Positions 22,567 through 33,930 of a stretch of 64,000 nucleotides of DNA are shown here, piece after piece (the stretch's first letter is position 1; each line of letters starts with the position of its first letter). The DNA lies in assembly GCA_965153455.1 (NCBI GenBank), contig OZ234493.1, positions 29,316,213 through 29,380,212 of the forward strand, written 5' to 3'. The notes beneath the pieces are model-generated. The model had not been told where the DNA came from. It ran no database searches and worked only from the letters and a program-made list of their open reading frames with translations. This DNA is from Sphagnum compactum (taxonomy: Eukaryota > Bryophyta > Sphagnopsida > Sphagnales). The position numbers and the translations under genes are program-made.

Positions 22567-25118
22567 TGGGCCGATCTCACAAACAGGAAGCAAATAGGGC
22601 GCCAACTGGGCTGAAAACAGGGGGTGGAACTAGGCATGACTTTATGGAATTGGCAGTCCAACAGGCTAACCAAAATCAATAAGACATACCTACGAGTTAT
22701 GAAACGTGGGTTGACAGAAGCTCTTCAGGCACGCCCTTCCCAGTACACATCCATGCAAAGTAAATACGAAGCAGGGCAGGAAGGAGCAAGGGCGGTTTTG
22801 GTGGTTGGTGGGCTGGGTGGGTGGGTGGGTGGGTGAGTGGCTAGGAGGGGGGAAAAAGAGGGGTTGGAATTTTGTCCATGTGCACATTATTAGGTATGGG
22901 CTCCCACCAATTTTAACCTTTTGAGAAGTTGAAGGCCTTTTGAGGAGGGCAAAAGCAGGAAAAGGGAGGGCCTTTTAAGAAGGGTGAACGAACTCTGGAT
23001 TTCCATACTCTATAGACTCGTTGGGAATAGGAACCTACAAGCCTACCACCATCCTTCCTCATTGAAGGATGGATGAATGGGTGGTGCTCTTTAAGGGATG
23101 ATATTTGGCGTCCTCTTTCCTTCCTATTATCATTCCCATCAATCAGTTGTGGGTGTGTATGGATGCTCTTGTGATTCACATTAATTAGTTGTGGCTGTAT
23201 CCATTACTTAGTTAGATGTTGTCTTGTGAGTGGGAGCACAACTAACTAACAGATACACCCACAAGGAGCTAACTAACTAATAGAGACACCCAGAAGTAAA
23301 CAACTAAATAACTAATAGAACCAGTGTTTATTGTTTTTTTTTTGCTCTTTTCATTTTTGTGAAGTAGCTCAATTGGTGATCATCCTTAGTAATACCATTA
23401 AGTCTTCTCTTCTTCTTTTTTGCCATAAACAGGAATATGAAAGTGAAAACATTTAAGTATCCTTCACATTTTTGGCTACATGCTAGAACCCAATAGAGAA
23501 ATCTGGAAAATTTTCTGAAAAGAAAATCAAAATTTAAGGACTAACAAACCTAAAAATACATACAGTTTAACCATTTTTAAAAAATCACCAATTGGTCATA
23601 TTTACACCACACCGGCCCCCCCCCCCCCCCCCAAACCATGTTTGAATGGATAACACCCACAAGGAATTAGTTGAATCACAATAGGATCTCTCCCGAGGAG
23701 GTTGTATAGTGGGAAACTATCCAAGTGTTGAGCAAATTGCAAATGTTGAGCAAAATAATGTATGTGCTTTTGAGGGTGGACCCAGGTGAAAACTCTTTGT
23801 GGAGAGAGATTTGGGGGGGGGGAGCAATTTACAAAGAATGTTTGAATCCTTAAAGATCTACCCTTAGTACATGTTGCCGAATTTTGGCTTGGAGACAAAA
23901 CTTGAACCATCATTTTTAATACAAAAATATTTTGCAACCATCTATTCTGCATGTTGAACCCAATTGTGACCATTCCTGGGGGCTTTTGAGAATACGTCAA
24001 AATAAGAGGCAAAACTGGAAGATGCGATGCCCCGGCTAGATACGAAAACCTGGTCCCCACCAGTAAATAGTAGCAATTTGTCTGCAGATCTTAGGAAGAC
24101 AAGGGGGTTACAAGAATTTTTAGAAATTATATTTGGACTTGCGTTGAGTGTGCCGTCAAACCAGGACCACTCAAAACAGACAATTCCAAATACCACTCAA
24201 CGGCTAACACCCCTCATATTAGGGGTGGTCTTGGGGGGAGTGGCGCAGACCTTCTCCCGTGTAAAGTTGAGAAAAAGGTTTTTTAATTAAAAAAAAACCT
24301 TCGACGATGGAAAAAGGTCCACATCCGCATGATGGAACGTAAGGTTTCTTGTTGTTTCTTCAATTTTTCATGTACATCTCGAACCATGCAAAGAGGTGCT
24401 TTCAAATAGAAAGAGAAAACTACATCATCGTAAGTAAGTTATATAGTACTTTATATGGGCTTACGCAAGGGAGGGAAGGGAGTTTTGCTGGGTTGTCAGA
24501 TTAAAATAAAAGAAATTATTATCCCGGAAGAAACGAAGGGTGTTTTGTTCAGTTGTTGCACTAAAATAAAAGGAAAAATTGTTACCGAGGAAATGAAGGT
24601 CAGATACATGGGGAGGGAAAGGTGGAGCAATGTGCACGGAGGAGGGATCCAAGAAATTGTCGTCTTGGGTGCAGGTCTCCAATTTACGTATTTATGGCGG
24701 CTGCTGGTGGCTTAAATATCTTTGTGGGTGGTCCCGGCATATGGTGCCATGGACCCTACAAAAATCCCAACCCCTTTTGGTTACAATCTAGCACTCCACA
24801 CACTTTAACCCCCCCAAAAAAAACACCTACACACACACACTCTTTGCTCTTAACTAGATGCTACTTCCAATCTTCCCTAAGCCATAGGTGCTTTACTAGT
24901 GTGTTTTTTTTTTACCCCTTCAAGGTGGACCCTATGTTTTCCTAATACTAAGCTAAAGGGCCATAGAAGTGGGATCATTGGCCCATGCAAATATTTTGGT
25001 CTTGCATGGACATATCGCTCAATTGCATGTCGGTCACATTTTCTTGGTTTTCAGCATTGTGGGTTGTAGTGATTACCTTAACCCTAACTTTAAATGTGGA
25101 GAAATATTGCAACCCATA
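22567..25118. other. Intergenic DNA without recognised genes
   Basis: Contains G-rich GGGTGGGTGGGTGG (22815-22835), a run of 17 C (23616-23632), a G-rich tract near 23813, and a ~70 bp tandem duplication (about 24470-24600, TTAAAATAAAAGAAATTATT-like). ORFs such as 23602-24060 minus and 24027-24290 plus lack domain motifs. Confidence 0.4.
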
Positions 25119-25268
25119 GGTATGCATGGGCATTTTGCTCCATTGCATCAAAATCCTTGTCTCACAAAGGTAGGCATGCACATTTTGGTCCATTGCAACA
25201 AAATCCTTGTAACACACAGGTATACATGCACATTTTGCTCCATTGTATTAAATTTTTCCAACCCACAT
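25119..25268. repeat. Three 50 bp tandem repeats
   Basis: Units GGTATGCATGGGCATTTTGC.. begin at 25119, 25169 and 25219, an exact 50 bp period. Each holds a (C/G)CATTTTG.TCCATTGCA block; the first two units also share CAAAATCCTTGT, which is altered to TAAATTTTTCC in the third. Noncoding. Confidence 0.8.
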
Positions 25269-25528
25269 GCATGGTCATATTGCCTTGTCTGTCTAGGTAA
25301 GTACTAAATTAAGTATATACTTAATCATGGTCCTTATTTGTTAGTTCTCTTATGCTAAGGATATTTAGGTGGTCCTTAACCTTACCAGGCGTGATCCATT
25401 CCTACATGGAATGAGCCACTATACATACATCACTTGCCAACCTCCTTTTGTTTGTATCTTTGGGAAGATTTTTTAAAATATTTTTTTGTAGAGATTTTAT
25501 ATAAAGGGAAAATAAACTCTAAAATCTA

Positions 25529-26345
25529 TTGTGCTTGAATTTTATCATGTTTTGGCCCAAGGATGAGTGCTTGGCTTATAATTCAACTAATCTTCCCAAG
25601 CTTTTGATTAATTTCTTCAATCTTTTTACAACATTTCGAAGACGACTTGAATTGTCTCATTCTTCAATTGAAGGTATTTTTCAATGTGTGTGCACACATC
25701 CCATTAACTCTATGAGTATCCACTTCTTATGTTGTGCTCATGACAACGAACGTACAGGAACCCATGATGTAATTCATGACATTTTTGATGCCATGTTGGT
25801 GTGGGATGTTGGTTTCCACATGAGGCAAAAACAACTACATGCGATTTTTTCAAACACATTCAACTCCTTTTGTTGATGAATCGACATTGTGCTCACCAAA
25901 GATGACATTCGCACCTTAGTTGATGTTGTCATTGTTAATCCAACACAAACAATTTATTTCCTCAATCTTGTGCCACCCAAAGATTTGTTGCTTTTGATGC
26001 AACTCAAGTCAAAAAACGAAGTTATTCCGATTGACACCCCACCGATCAATTCCTCCCCTTAGTAGTGAAGGTATTTGGATGTTTACATAAGCAGGCATAT
26101 GTGTTTTTACACAATTGTGTCAATGCTATTTGGAGTTTGAAAGGACCAAAAGGCCGACCTCCTTCTCTCTTGGTTATTTTTTTTGGGCAAAAAATTTCAA
26201 TCACATTGCAAAAGCTGCAAGGATCCTCCGTTTTAAGTCAAGTGGTAGTCGTAGGCCTAACTACTTTTCGACTTCCACCCTTATAAGACACATCTCACAT
26301 TTCCATGACCGACTTATTGCAAGTGGTCGATTTTTGATATGAAAA
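25529..26345 (+). pseudogene. Degenerate C-terminal part of a reverse-transcriptase-like ORF
   Basis: Pieces in shifting frames read in order: HFLCCAHDNERTGTHDVIHD, then SIDIVLTKDDIRTLVDVVIV, then PTDQFLPL, VKVFGCLHKQAYVFLHNCVN, AIWSLKGPKGRPPS, and QKISITLQKLQGSSVLSQVV, ending with a TDLLQVVDF-like tail near 26340. A C/H cluster followed by H/C-rich GTHD..RD and a DIVL..DVVI motif is the layout seen after the polymerase domain of many non-LTR or related reverse-transcriptase ORFs in plant genomes. Several stops and frameshifts break it. No polymerase YxDD core lies in the window, so the assignment is from the tail only. It may be a 5'-truncated LINE-like copy. Confidence 0.5.
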
Positions 26346-27379
26346 AATACAACCGACCTATTACAAGTGGTTGATTTTTGTCATGAATAGGTTTCAACAA
26401 CTAGTTCGAATTAACTTGACGTCTTGTAAATTCTCCTTTTCTTTTCTTCTTATCCCTTTGTACATTTTCTTAATCTATTGTGTGTCTATCAATAAAGTTT
26501 TACAGGGTTGCATCATCAAAGTAAACCCCCTTCTCTTCATCCATAAAAGGGAGGGCCAACATGTGATATGATATATCACACTTTTGATAGATGATCAACA
26601 AATTTTGTCAAAATATTTCATTATTGAAAAAAGGTTTCAATAACAACCCTGAATTTCGAATATTTCAAACTTTTGACATTTCAATATAAGTATGCAAAGC
26701 TTCCTTCAAGTTTTGAGTTTATTGTGGTAACTTTGGAATGCATTGCACACCATATATTTCATAGGTGCAAGCCTCAATTAAAAGAGGTCGAATTTTTTTC
26801 TTCTTCTAACTTAACCTCTTGAAAATTATTTAATGATGAACACCAATCACATATACAGTATGTAAGATGGAATTGGCTATGTTATGATGACCCTTTGAGC
26901 TCTATTGTGGGTGTCATAAACTATTCAATTCACTTACACATTAGGAGTTTTTTTCTTTTTTTTGGTGGTGAATTTTTTATTATCTTTTTTTTTTCTTGCA
27001 AAAATCTTGGGAAATGTGTGCTTTCCGCATAAATCTCCACTTTGACCAAATAAAAATAATTGGCAAAAGTATCACTTGGACACATCTTGCAATTTTGTGA
27101 GGAAATCCAATTTAAAGTTAAGTAATCATAGGAATTCAACCATTTCAAGCATGACTTGGTCATTAGTTTCGAAAGGTAGTATGCTTCAATATGGACATCT
27201 TAAGCATATACTTGTTGATGATCTCACATGTGAACATGGGAACATGGTGGTGTTCATCATCTTTCATTATGAGAAGGGTGTGGCATGGAACTGAGCTGTT
27301 CCCAGCTCCCAATATTGCCTGGTTCCCAAATAGAATAGTCTATTGACAATGAAGAATGGACAAGGAATTGGGATTTGAG
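26346..27379. other. Intergenic DNA without recognised genes
   Basis: AT-rich, short ORFs only, none with recognisable motifs. Confidence 0.4.
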
Positions 27380-27490
27380 AGCCAGAGTGCACCAGCAGCA
27401 TCCACCTGTGCACCATGCAGGATGGATGATCTGTGGACAAGAAACATTTTTTCATTATGTTCCTGTCCCATAGCTAACCATAGTGGTTAG
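27380..27490 (+). repeat. Dispersed repeat copy A (boundary-core family)
   Basis: GCCAGAGTGCACCAGCAGC begins a ~110 bp block shared in the same orientation with 41385-41490, including ATGCAGGATGGATGAT, ACATTTTTTCATT and CCTGTCCCATAGCTAACCA. Its first ~40 bp also resemble the cores at 13663, 22540 and 42884. Confidence 0.75.
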
Positions 27491-27685
27491 CACTATACAG
27501 AAACCATCCACATGCATCTATCTACCAGAGGCATAGAATTATTTTTTTGTTTTTGTGTTCTTACAATGTTCCCAGTATGTTCTCACATGTTTCCAATTAT
27601 GTTCCTCAAGTTCTCCATTTGTTCCCAAGGGTATTCCCACTAGCACCACACTTTTATCCTACATCTTCACATAGAAACTTGTATT

Positions 27686-27832
27686 TTGAGGAGCTTCCAA
27701 AGTTTTTTTTTGGAGGGGGGGGCGGGCGTGACAAGTCAATCAAAATGGCTCATTGCACCACTGACAAAAAAGGTTTTGGAAGGCACCCCATCTAATTAAT
27801 AGAAGTAACAATAGGTACCCTTAATACCTGAA
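27686..27832 (+). mobile_element. LTR-like end fragment, copy 1
   Basis: Matches, in opposite orientation, 39085-39300: GGAGC.TCCA.AGTTT, CAATCAA..TGG.TCATTGCACC, AAAAAGG.TTTTG and CATCTAATTAAT. In the other copy this block is followed by a tRNA-Met-like primer binding site; here the corresponding place reads AATAGGTACC, degenerate. Probably a remnant of a small LTR or TRIM element. Confidence 0.4.
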
Positions 27833-29205
27833 TAGGACACAAAAATATTTTTTTCATTGTGGGGAAGGAAGGGTATTAGATTTTTGTTGTTCCCAATGTG
27901 TTCCTACTCTAGATCCCCATCAAGTTTCCTATGGGTTCTTGACATGTTCCCAATAGTTCCTCACTATGTCCCATATCCCTTGCCCTAAGTTTTACTCTTG
28001 TAAGTAACTTATATACGCACCGCAAAGGAGGAGATTATAACGGATCTATTCAGGACCATCCAAAGCTTTATATATATATATATTGGTGGTGGGCCAATCA
28101 AAGATGACCATCACAAAAGAAAAAAAGAAAAAAACTTTACAAGGTCCTCACAACTAATTAATATGAGTCACAATATGCTACGACACTACAATATGAGAAG
28201 CATGCATGGTCTATTGCAAGATGAGGTCATTTTAACCATCGGAGGGGTTCATTGTAGGTTGACGTTGTAAAACGCCATATGGATAATTTCTTCTTGAATG
28301 CATGAATAATTCTCACACATATGTACGTAAGAATGATCATGGAGGTCTCGATAACAATATTAACAAAGCACACTTAGTAGGCAACCAACCCATGGGAAAA
28401 TATTGACAGCTTCAAACTTGTGCAAAGTGATTTCAAAGTCTGCAAATTTACTTCCCAAAAAAATCTTGCTTCAAAGTCTGCGAAGCAAAATTACTTTAAA
28501 AAAAGACTCTTTGCCTTTTTTTTTAATAAAAAAAAGGTTATGTGGGGGCCTCTGCAGGCATGGCCGCATGTGGTGAAAGAATACTCGAAAACCACGGCGG
28601 AAATCAATGGTTCAAGTTGAGCTCATGCAAATCGATCATGCAGGTTTGTCAACCAGTTGGTTTTGGCGTCAAATAGTGAGTTGCCAAACGGGCATCCAAC
28701 AAAATGGTATTACCAAGTTGTAGGTTAAAATAGGCTTTCCTTTTGACAAATTTGCATGACACCTTCAGCATGACGGGAGCCACTGCAGCAGCACGTACTT
28801 GAAAAATAACAACATCAAAATAATTTATTGTCCACAATCGACAAATCGTCAAACAAGAAGCTGACAAAAGGGAGCTTTATATGGACGGTTGTACCTATGG
28901 TTGGAAACTACATCTTGAGCTTTTTCAGAGCTTAATAAAATTTTTAAAAATTCAGTGGAAATTTTATAGGAGGTTCCTCAGCCAGGGGTTTAGGGTTTAG
29001 AGTTTTTTTCCCATTTTTTTAATGTAAAAAATTTGGCAAAATTTTCCCCAGAAATTAAAAAATCCGTCAACTTTTCACTAGGAAATAAGAAAGAAATAAT
29101 AAAAAATTTCCCAGATTTTTTTGGTCAGAAAATGACAAAACATGTGGAAACAATAACAAATTGTTCCTCAGAGGGGAGGGAGCCCAAGGGAGTTTCTGTT
29201 GAGAC
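27833..29205. other. Intergenic DNA without recognised genes
   Basis: Contains a TA microsatellite (about 28069-28082) and short ORFs with no motifs. Confidence 0.4.
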
Positions 29206-29372
29206 CAGTTTTGGGTGGTTAAGTAGAAACTGGAACAGACCTCAGGTTCGTAACCACGGTTCTAAAAAACAACAAACCCTAAACCCTGGTATCAAAGGAT
29301 TCTTAAAACCAACAAACCCATTTTCCGTATGTAAACCACCATCCTCAAGATCAAATAACCGCCCATAAAACC
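29206..29372. mobile_element. Possible hAT-like MITE
   Basis: The left end CAGTTTTGGGTGGTTA and right end TAACCGCCCATAAAACC are imperfect inverted repeats similar to the element at 3397. No clear target duplication was seen, so this is tentative. Confidence 0.35.
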
Positions 29373-29924
29373 TTTGGTCACTCTTTATTACTACTAGTTC
29401 TTTTCATAAAAAAACCATGGTCTTCAAACATTTTTGACTTGTTTTGACTTGTTTCTCATGCAGTTCTTCGATCTGATTTTATTTTATTTTTCAAAGACAT
29501 GCAATTGGCAATTCTTTGATTCTGAAATATACATAATTTTTAAAAAAAAAAGGGATCCAACGGTTATTTCTAATTTTTATATAACCGCACAAGACAGGTT
29601 GAAACTGGATAGGATTTCTAGGGAGTTCATAGGGTTTGTAGGGCTCTTCGGTCTGGGGGGGTGAACATTGAACCTGCACCAAAGTAATAATATATAATAA
29701 ATAATAAAAGAAACTAAGAGCGTTCGTTGGGAGCCATCCAAATTTGGTTAGAAATTGTTATTATAAGCTGAGCAGCTGAAGGAAGGAATGACACATGGAG
29801 GAGACCAAGGGTACTTACTAAGCTTACTTGTTCAAACTTATTAATAGAGAGTAATGCATTGGATGCTGTAGTCTTAGTAGGAGCACAAAGCACCAACATG
29901 TGGGGTCTCCCATCCCTGACCAGA

Positions 29925-30160
29925 AAAAGCCTAGTTGGAATGGAGGGTTCTAGTTAAGTATCAAGGAATATATTATTTATTGTGCAAAGATTTGGATCAA
30001 CTGGGTTAAGGATGAGACAAAAGCCCATTTGCAATGTAGGGTTGTTGTGAACTAAGGAAGAATATATATATATTATATAAATAGGAGAGGTCCCCTTGAA
30101 CTGGTGAATTGAGAGGGTGACTCAAAAGCCTACTTGAAACAGAGGGTTCTGGTAAATTGT
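29925..30160. repeat. Degenerate ~100 bp tandem repeat
   Basis: AAAAGCC(T/C)A.TTG.AA....AGGGTT recurs at about 29925, 30019 and 30124 with AT-rich spacers. Noncoding. Confidence 0.6.
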
Positions 30161-30816
30161 GTGTTTTTAAAAGTGTAGGGTAACGCCAGACACGGGGGAA
30201 GGGGATATTGAATTTTGGAATCCTTTTTCTCATTGCAATAGGCTGATTTTCCTGTCCACTACATCCACGAGGAAGGTCAGAATCGGAACAGTTGAACTGG
30301 TCAGTTGATCTTTCAAAAGATGCCAGGCATTTAGGTGCGCTAGGTTCTCGCTCTTCTTCGCAATGAATGCCGAGTATGTTGTTGTCATCACCAACCATTT
30401 TGACAACAAGGTAATGGAAAGTAACTGACATCCTTCCTATAGGAACACCCAAGTTTTATTGGATAGTGCAACCGTTTTGGAAATGTGTATAATAATAACA
30501 TCATTAATGTTGAGAACATAAAAACCTTGAAATATCTTAGTTTATTTTTAGGATGTTTCTAGTCATCGTTTAAAAATCTACCACTTTACCATTTACTTTT
30601 GGGGGGGGGCTTGCCAAGCGACACAAGAAAGTTGGTGTCCACAAGTACGTCCATGAGATCCAAACTAATCAAAGGAAACATAATGCTAAAACCTTGTTGC
30701 AGGTTGACATTCCATTTGTAGTATAAAATCTTGATCTGAAAGCAAAGCCTGGCCAAAGTTGCAAATTCTAAATAACCTCTCGTTATGTTCAAACTTCGGG
30801 AGCCAACAACAAAGCT

Positions 30817-30889
30817 CAGAAGTTAGTGTGATCTCATAAACTACAGCCCAGGGCCCCGACTGTAGTTTGTGCAATCACACTAACTTCTG
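30817..30889. other. Nearly perfect 73 nt hairpin
   Basis: CAGAAGTTAGTGTGAT pairs perfectly with ATCACACTAACTTCTG. After a 2 nt mismatch the stem resumes (three pairs including a G-T wobble) through AAACTACAG / CTGTAGTTT, closed by a 13 nt loop. The stem of ~28 pairs resembles either a very short foldback element or a small-RNA precursor. No target duplication is obvious. Function is unknown. Confidence 0.75.
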
Positions 30890-31407
30890 ATTATGTTACA
30901 AAACTGAGAATTGATAAGTAAGCCTACCTATGATAGATAACACTAACCGTATATTCAGTTGCACTGTTTCAGAGTTTCATCAAACATAGCTAACATGAAA
31001 ACCAGTGTTTTTTTGTTAAATTTCTCTTTTCCAAAGAAAGAACAGATGGGTATTGGGTGGTGGCGTATGGACACCTGATGAAATCAAAGAATTAGTCATA
31101 TGACCAAAGGCTAGGTGAATACTAAAGTTTCCAAAGAAATTGGAATGGAATTGGTGGTTTTTTTTAATTTCAGAGAGTTTCCCAAATAAAATTGGAACCA
31201 AATGTTATCAACAAATTCAAAGAGCCACATAGGACATAACATGGCAAACACTTAATGGTAGCAACGAATTAAATGTGGCACCGGGCTTAATATAACTATA
31301 ATATAATATAATACAGTGCCCAATTTAAAAATTAGTTTTTTCTATATTGTACCCATTCAATGATTAATTGTTTTTGTTTTAACATTATTTTCAAAGAAAA
31401 ATAATTA

Positions 31408-31456
31408 ATGCAATGGTTAGTATCTCCCTTGCAACACAAAGGTCCTGGGTTCAAAT
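31408..31456 (+). other. tRNA-like (SINE head or tRNA pseudogene) fragment
   Basis: GCAATGGTTAGTATCTCCC resembles a D-arm/A-box. CCTTGCAAC..AAAGG resembles an anticodon arm, and GGTCCTGGGTTCAAAT resembles a T-arm B-box (GGTTCRA). It is cut at the B-box by the MITE at 31457. The missing acceptor stem and imperfect arms argue against a functional tRNA. Confidence 0.4.
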
Positions 31457-32237
31457 CAATGTTGGGCAATTCTCAAATTGTTGACCTGGTTCTCAACCTG
31501 GTTCTCCGCCTGGTTTTCATAATGACATCAGGTTCTCGCATGACTGGGAACCGGTTATGAGAACCAGTTCAAATCTATACATATATATTTTTTTGTAGAA
31601 TGGGACAGGTGCTCTCATAGAACTTAAATCCGGTTCTCAGAGTCTCTATATCATTTTTTAGTTCTTCTTGTTCTTCTTCTCACATGGGGCTGCTGCAATT
31701 GCCTCCTCTTGTTCTTCTTCTCACTTGGGGCTTCTAATCTTCTCCTCTTTCTTATTTTTTTTCCTTTTTCTTCTATTACTCTTCTTCCATTATTATTCTT
31801 CTCTCTTTATTGCTATTACTCTTCTTTTTCCTGCTATTGTTTTTTCCCCCATTATTACTTTTCTTTATTTATTGTTATTACTCTTCCTTTTATTACCATT
31901 ATTCTGTTCCCATTGCTCTTATTCTTTTCCTATTGTTGTTACTCTTCTCACATGGTGTTGCTCTTTCACGTGATGAGGTAATTAAATTATTAAAAATGAT
32001 TCTAATTAATGAAAAATTTAATAATCAGGTTGTGAAAACCAGTTGTTGTTGTATATATGAAAATCTCCTTATCTGAAAACTGGGTGAGTTTGCAAAAAAT
32101 AAAAAAATTCATAACTTGACTAATTTTCACCAACCCAATATAATTTATATATTAGAGAATTGATCAAGTTCTCATAACGTCATGAGAGAACCAAAACCAG
32201 TTAGTTCCCACCAAAATGTGAGAACTGCCCAACATTG
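31457..32237. mobile_element. hAT-type MITE with 8 bp target duplication
   Basis: The 23 bp terminal inverted repeats agree at 21 positions: the left begins CAATGTTGGGCAATTCTCA and the right ends TGAGAACTGCCCAACATTG. They are flanked by GTTCAAAT (31449-31456) and GTTCAAAC (32238-32245). CA..TG termini and an 8 bp duplication are hAT hallmarks. The 781 bp interior is a T/C-rich tract (CTTCTTCTCACATGGGGCTGC-like repeats) with no transposase, so it would need an enzyme from elsewhere. Confidence 0.8.
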
Positions 32238-32389
32238 GTTCAAACCTTTTCTTGAATTTTTATTTTTTCATTCACGAACCAAATGGATGAATATAAATTG
32301 CCTTTTGACAAATTTTTTAAGTTAGTTGCCCAAGAACAATTTCTTCGAAAAGAATCATGTTATTAAGGGAACAAGGGTTTAAGTTGCAT

Positions 32390-33930
32390 CGGGGAACAAT
32401 GATGTTCTTGGAGGAGAAAGAGTTCATTCTCCTCAAGGAAATAATTATTCTCCAGAGAAAAAAAGGCTTAAGTTGTTCGTTGGGGTAATTTAAGCTCCTT
32501 CTCCCCAAGGACATGATTGTTCCCTAGGGGAAAAAAAGGCTTAAGTTGTTCCTTGAGCCAACTAAAGTTCTTTTTCAATTGGGACACGATTGTTCCCTAG
32601 GGGAAAAAAAGTTTAAATTGTTCCCCGGGGCAACTTAAACTCCTCCCTAGGGGAAAAAAAGGCTTAAGTTGTTCCTTGAGCCAACTAAAGTTCTTTTTCA
32701 ATTGGGACACGATTGTTCCCTAGGGGAAAAAAAAATTTAATTGTTCCCTGGGGCAACTTAAACTCCTCCCTAGGGACATGATTGTTCCTCAAGGGAAAAA
32801 CCAACTTCCCTGAAAAACAATGCACTTTCCTCAATGAAACATATGTTCCGAATCTTTTTGTAATCACAACCATTTCATGTTCGTTTTTATATAGCCTTGC
32901 GATCCATCATTGGAAAATCTAGAGGAAGGCTACAACTTTATAGTTGGAAGTATTTCAATTAGAATTCAAATGCAAAATTTATAATCAAATAAAATTTCGA
33001 ACACATTTGTTCTCCAGGACATTGTTGTTCCCTCATGCAACTTAAGCTATTGCTCCTTTGGGGACATGGTTGGCCTTGGGGAAAAAAACATGCATAAATT
33101 AACCCAGGAAGTAACCACATGTCCCCTGGGGAGAAAGGGTCCAAAATTGCCTTGGGGAGCAAACATGTTCTTCAGGGAACAAATGCGTTTGAAACTTTAT
33201 ATGATCATAACTTTTGCATATGAGTTATGATTGAAGTGCTTCCAACTACAAAGTTGTAAGTCTCCTTGAAGCCTTACAAATGATAGGTTGCAAGCCTATG
33301 TGAAAAAAAATTGAAATGCTTATGATTACAAAAACATTTAAAACATATGTTTCCCCAAGGACTAAACCTTTCCCAGGGAAAGTTTGTTATTCATGCGAAG
33401 AAGTTTTTTTTTTCCTCGGGGAATAATGATGTCCCCAAGGAGAAGGAGTTTAAGTTGCCTCAAGAAAAAACTTAAACCTTTTTCTCCCCGAAGGACTATC
33501 CTATCCTTGGGGAGAAAAAATTAAGTTGCTTTGGGGAACAATCATGTGCTCAAGGAATAAATGTGTCTATTTTTATTTTATTTTAATCGTAACTTTTGCA
33601 TATGAACTCTGATTTAAGTGTTCCAATTACAAAGTTGTAGCCCCCTTTGAAACCTTTCCAATGATAGGTCGCAAGCCTATAGAAAACTGAACATGAAATG
33701 GTTGTGATTGCAAAAAAAATTAGAACATATGTTTCTTGGGGGAACTTGGGCCTTTCCCTAAGGAAAATGCATTGCTCCCAAAAGAAGCTACCTTTTTCCT
33801 TAGGAACTTAGGCCTCTCCTTGGGGGAAGTACATTGTTCCATAGGGAAGGTGCCTTTCTCCCAAAAAACTTGTGCCCTTCCCTGGGGATAATTCATTGTT
33901 TTTCAGGGAAGTTTTTTCCCCAAAGAACTT
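32390..33930. repeat. Palindromic satellite / foldback region
   Basis: Short blocks such as TCCCTAGGGGAAAAAAAGGC and CAACTTAAACTCC recur, including a clean ~122 bp tandem duplication (32522 and 32644). A block at about 32826-33005 (AACATATGTTCCGAATC..ACAACTTTATAGTTGGAAG) is found inverted at about 33186-33355 and again, in that second orientation, at about 33590-33740. The symmetry centre is near 33095. Noncoding. Confidence 0.7.

Noticed and set aside
23365-23400. GTAGCTCAATTGGTGATCATC, tRNA A-box-like
   Set aside because: No matching B-box or acceptor stem downstream, so not a tRNA gene.
23602-24196. 152- and 84-codon minus-strand ORFs near the C17 run
   Set aside because: No motif, ends in a poly-Gly tail from the C run, and no splice-linked neighbour.
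29272-29290. AAACCCTAAACCCTGG, telomere-like repeat
   Set aside because: Only two units inside a MITE-like element; too short to indicate an interstitial telomere.
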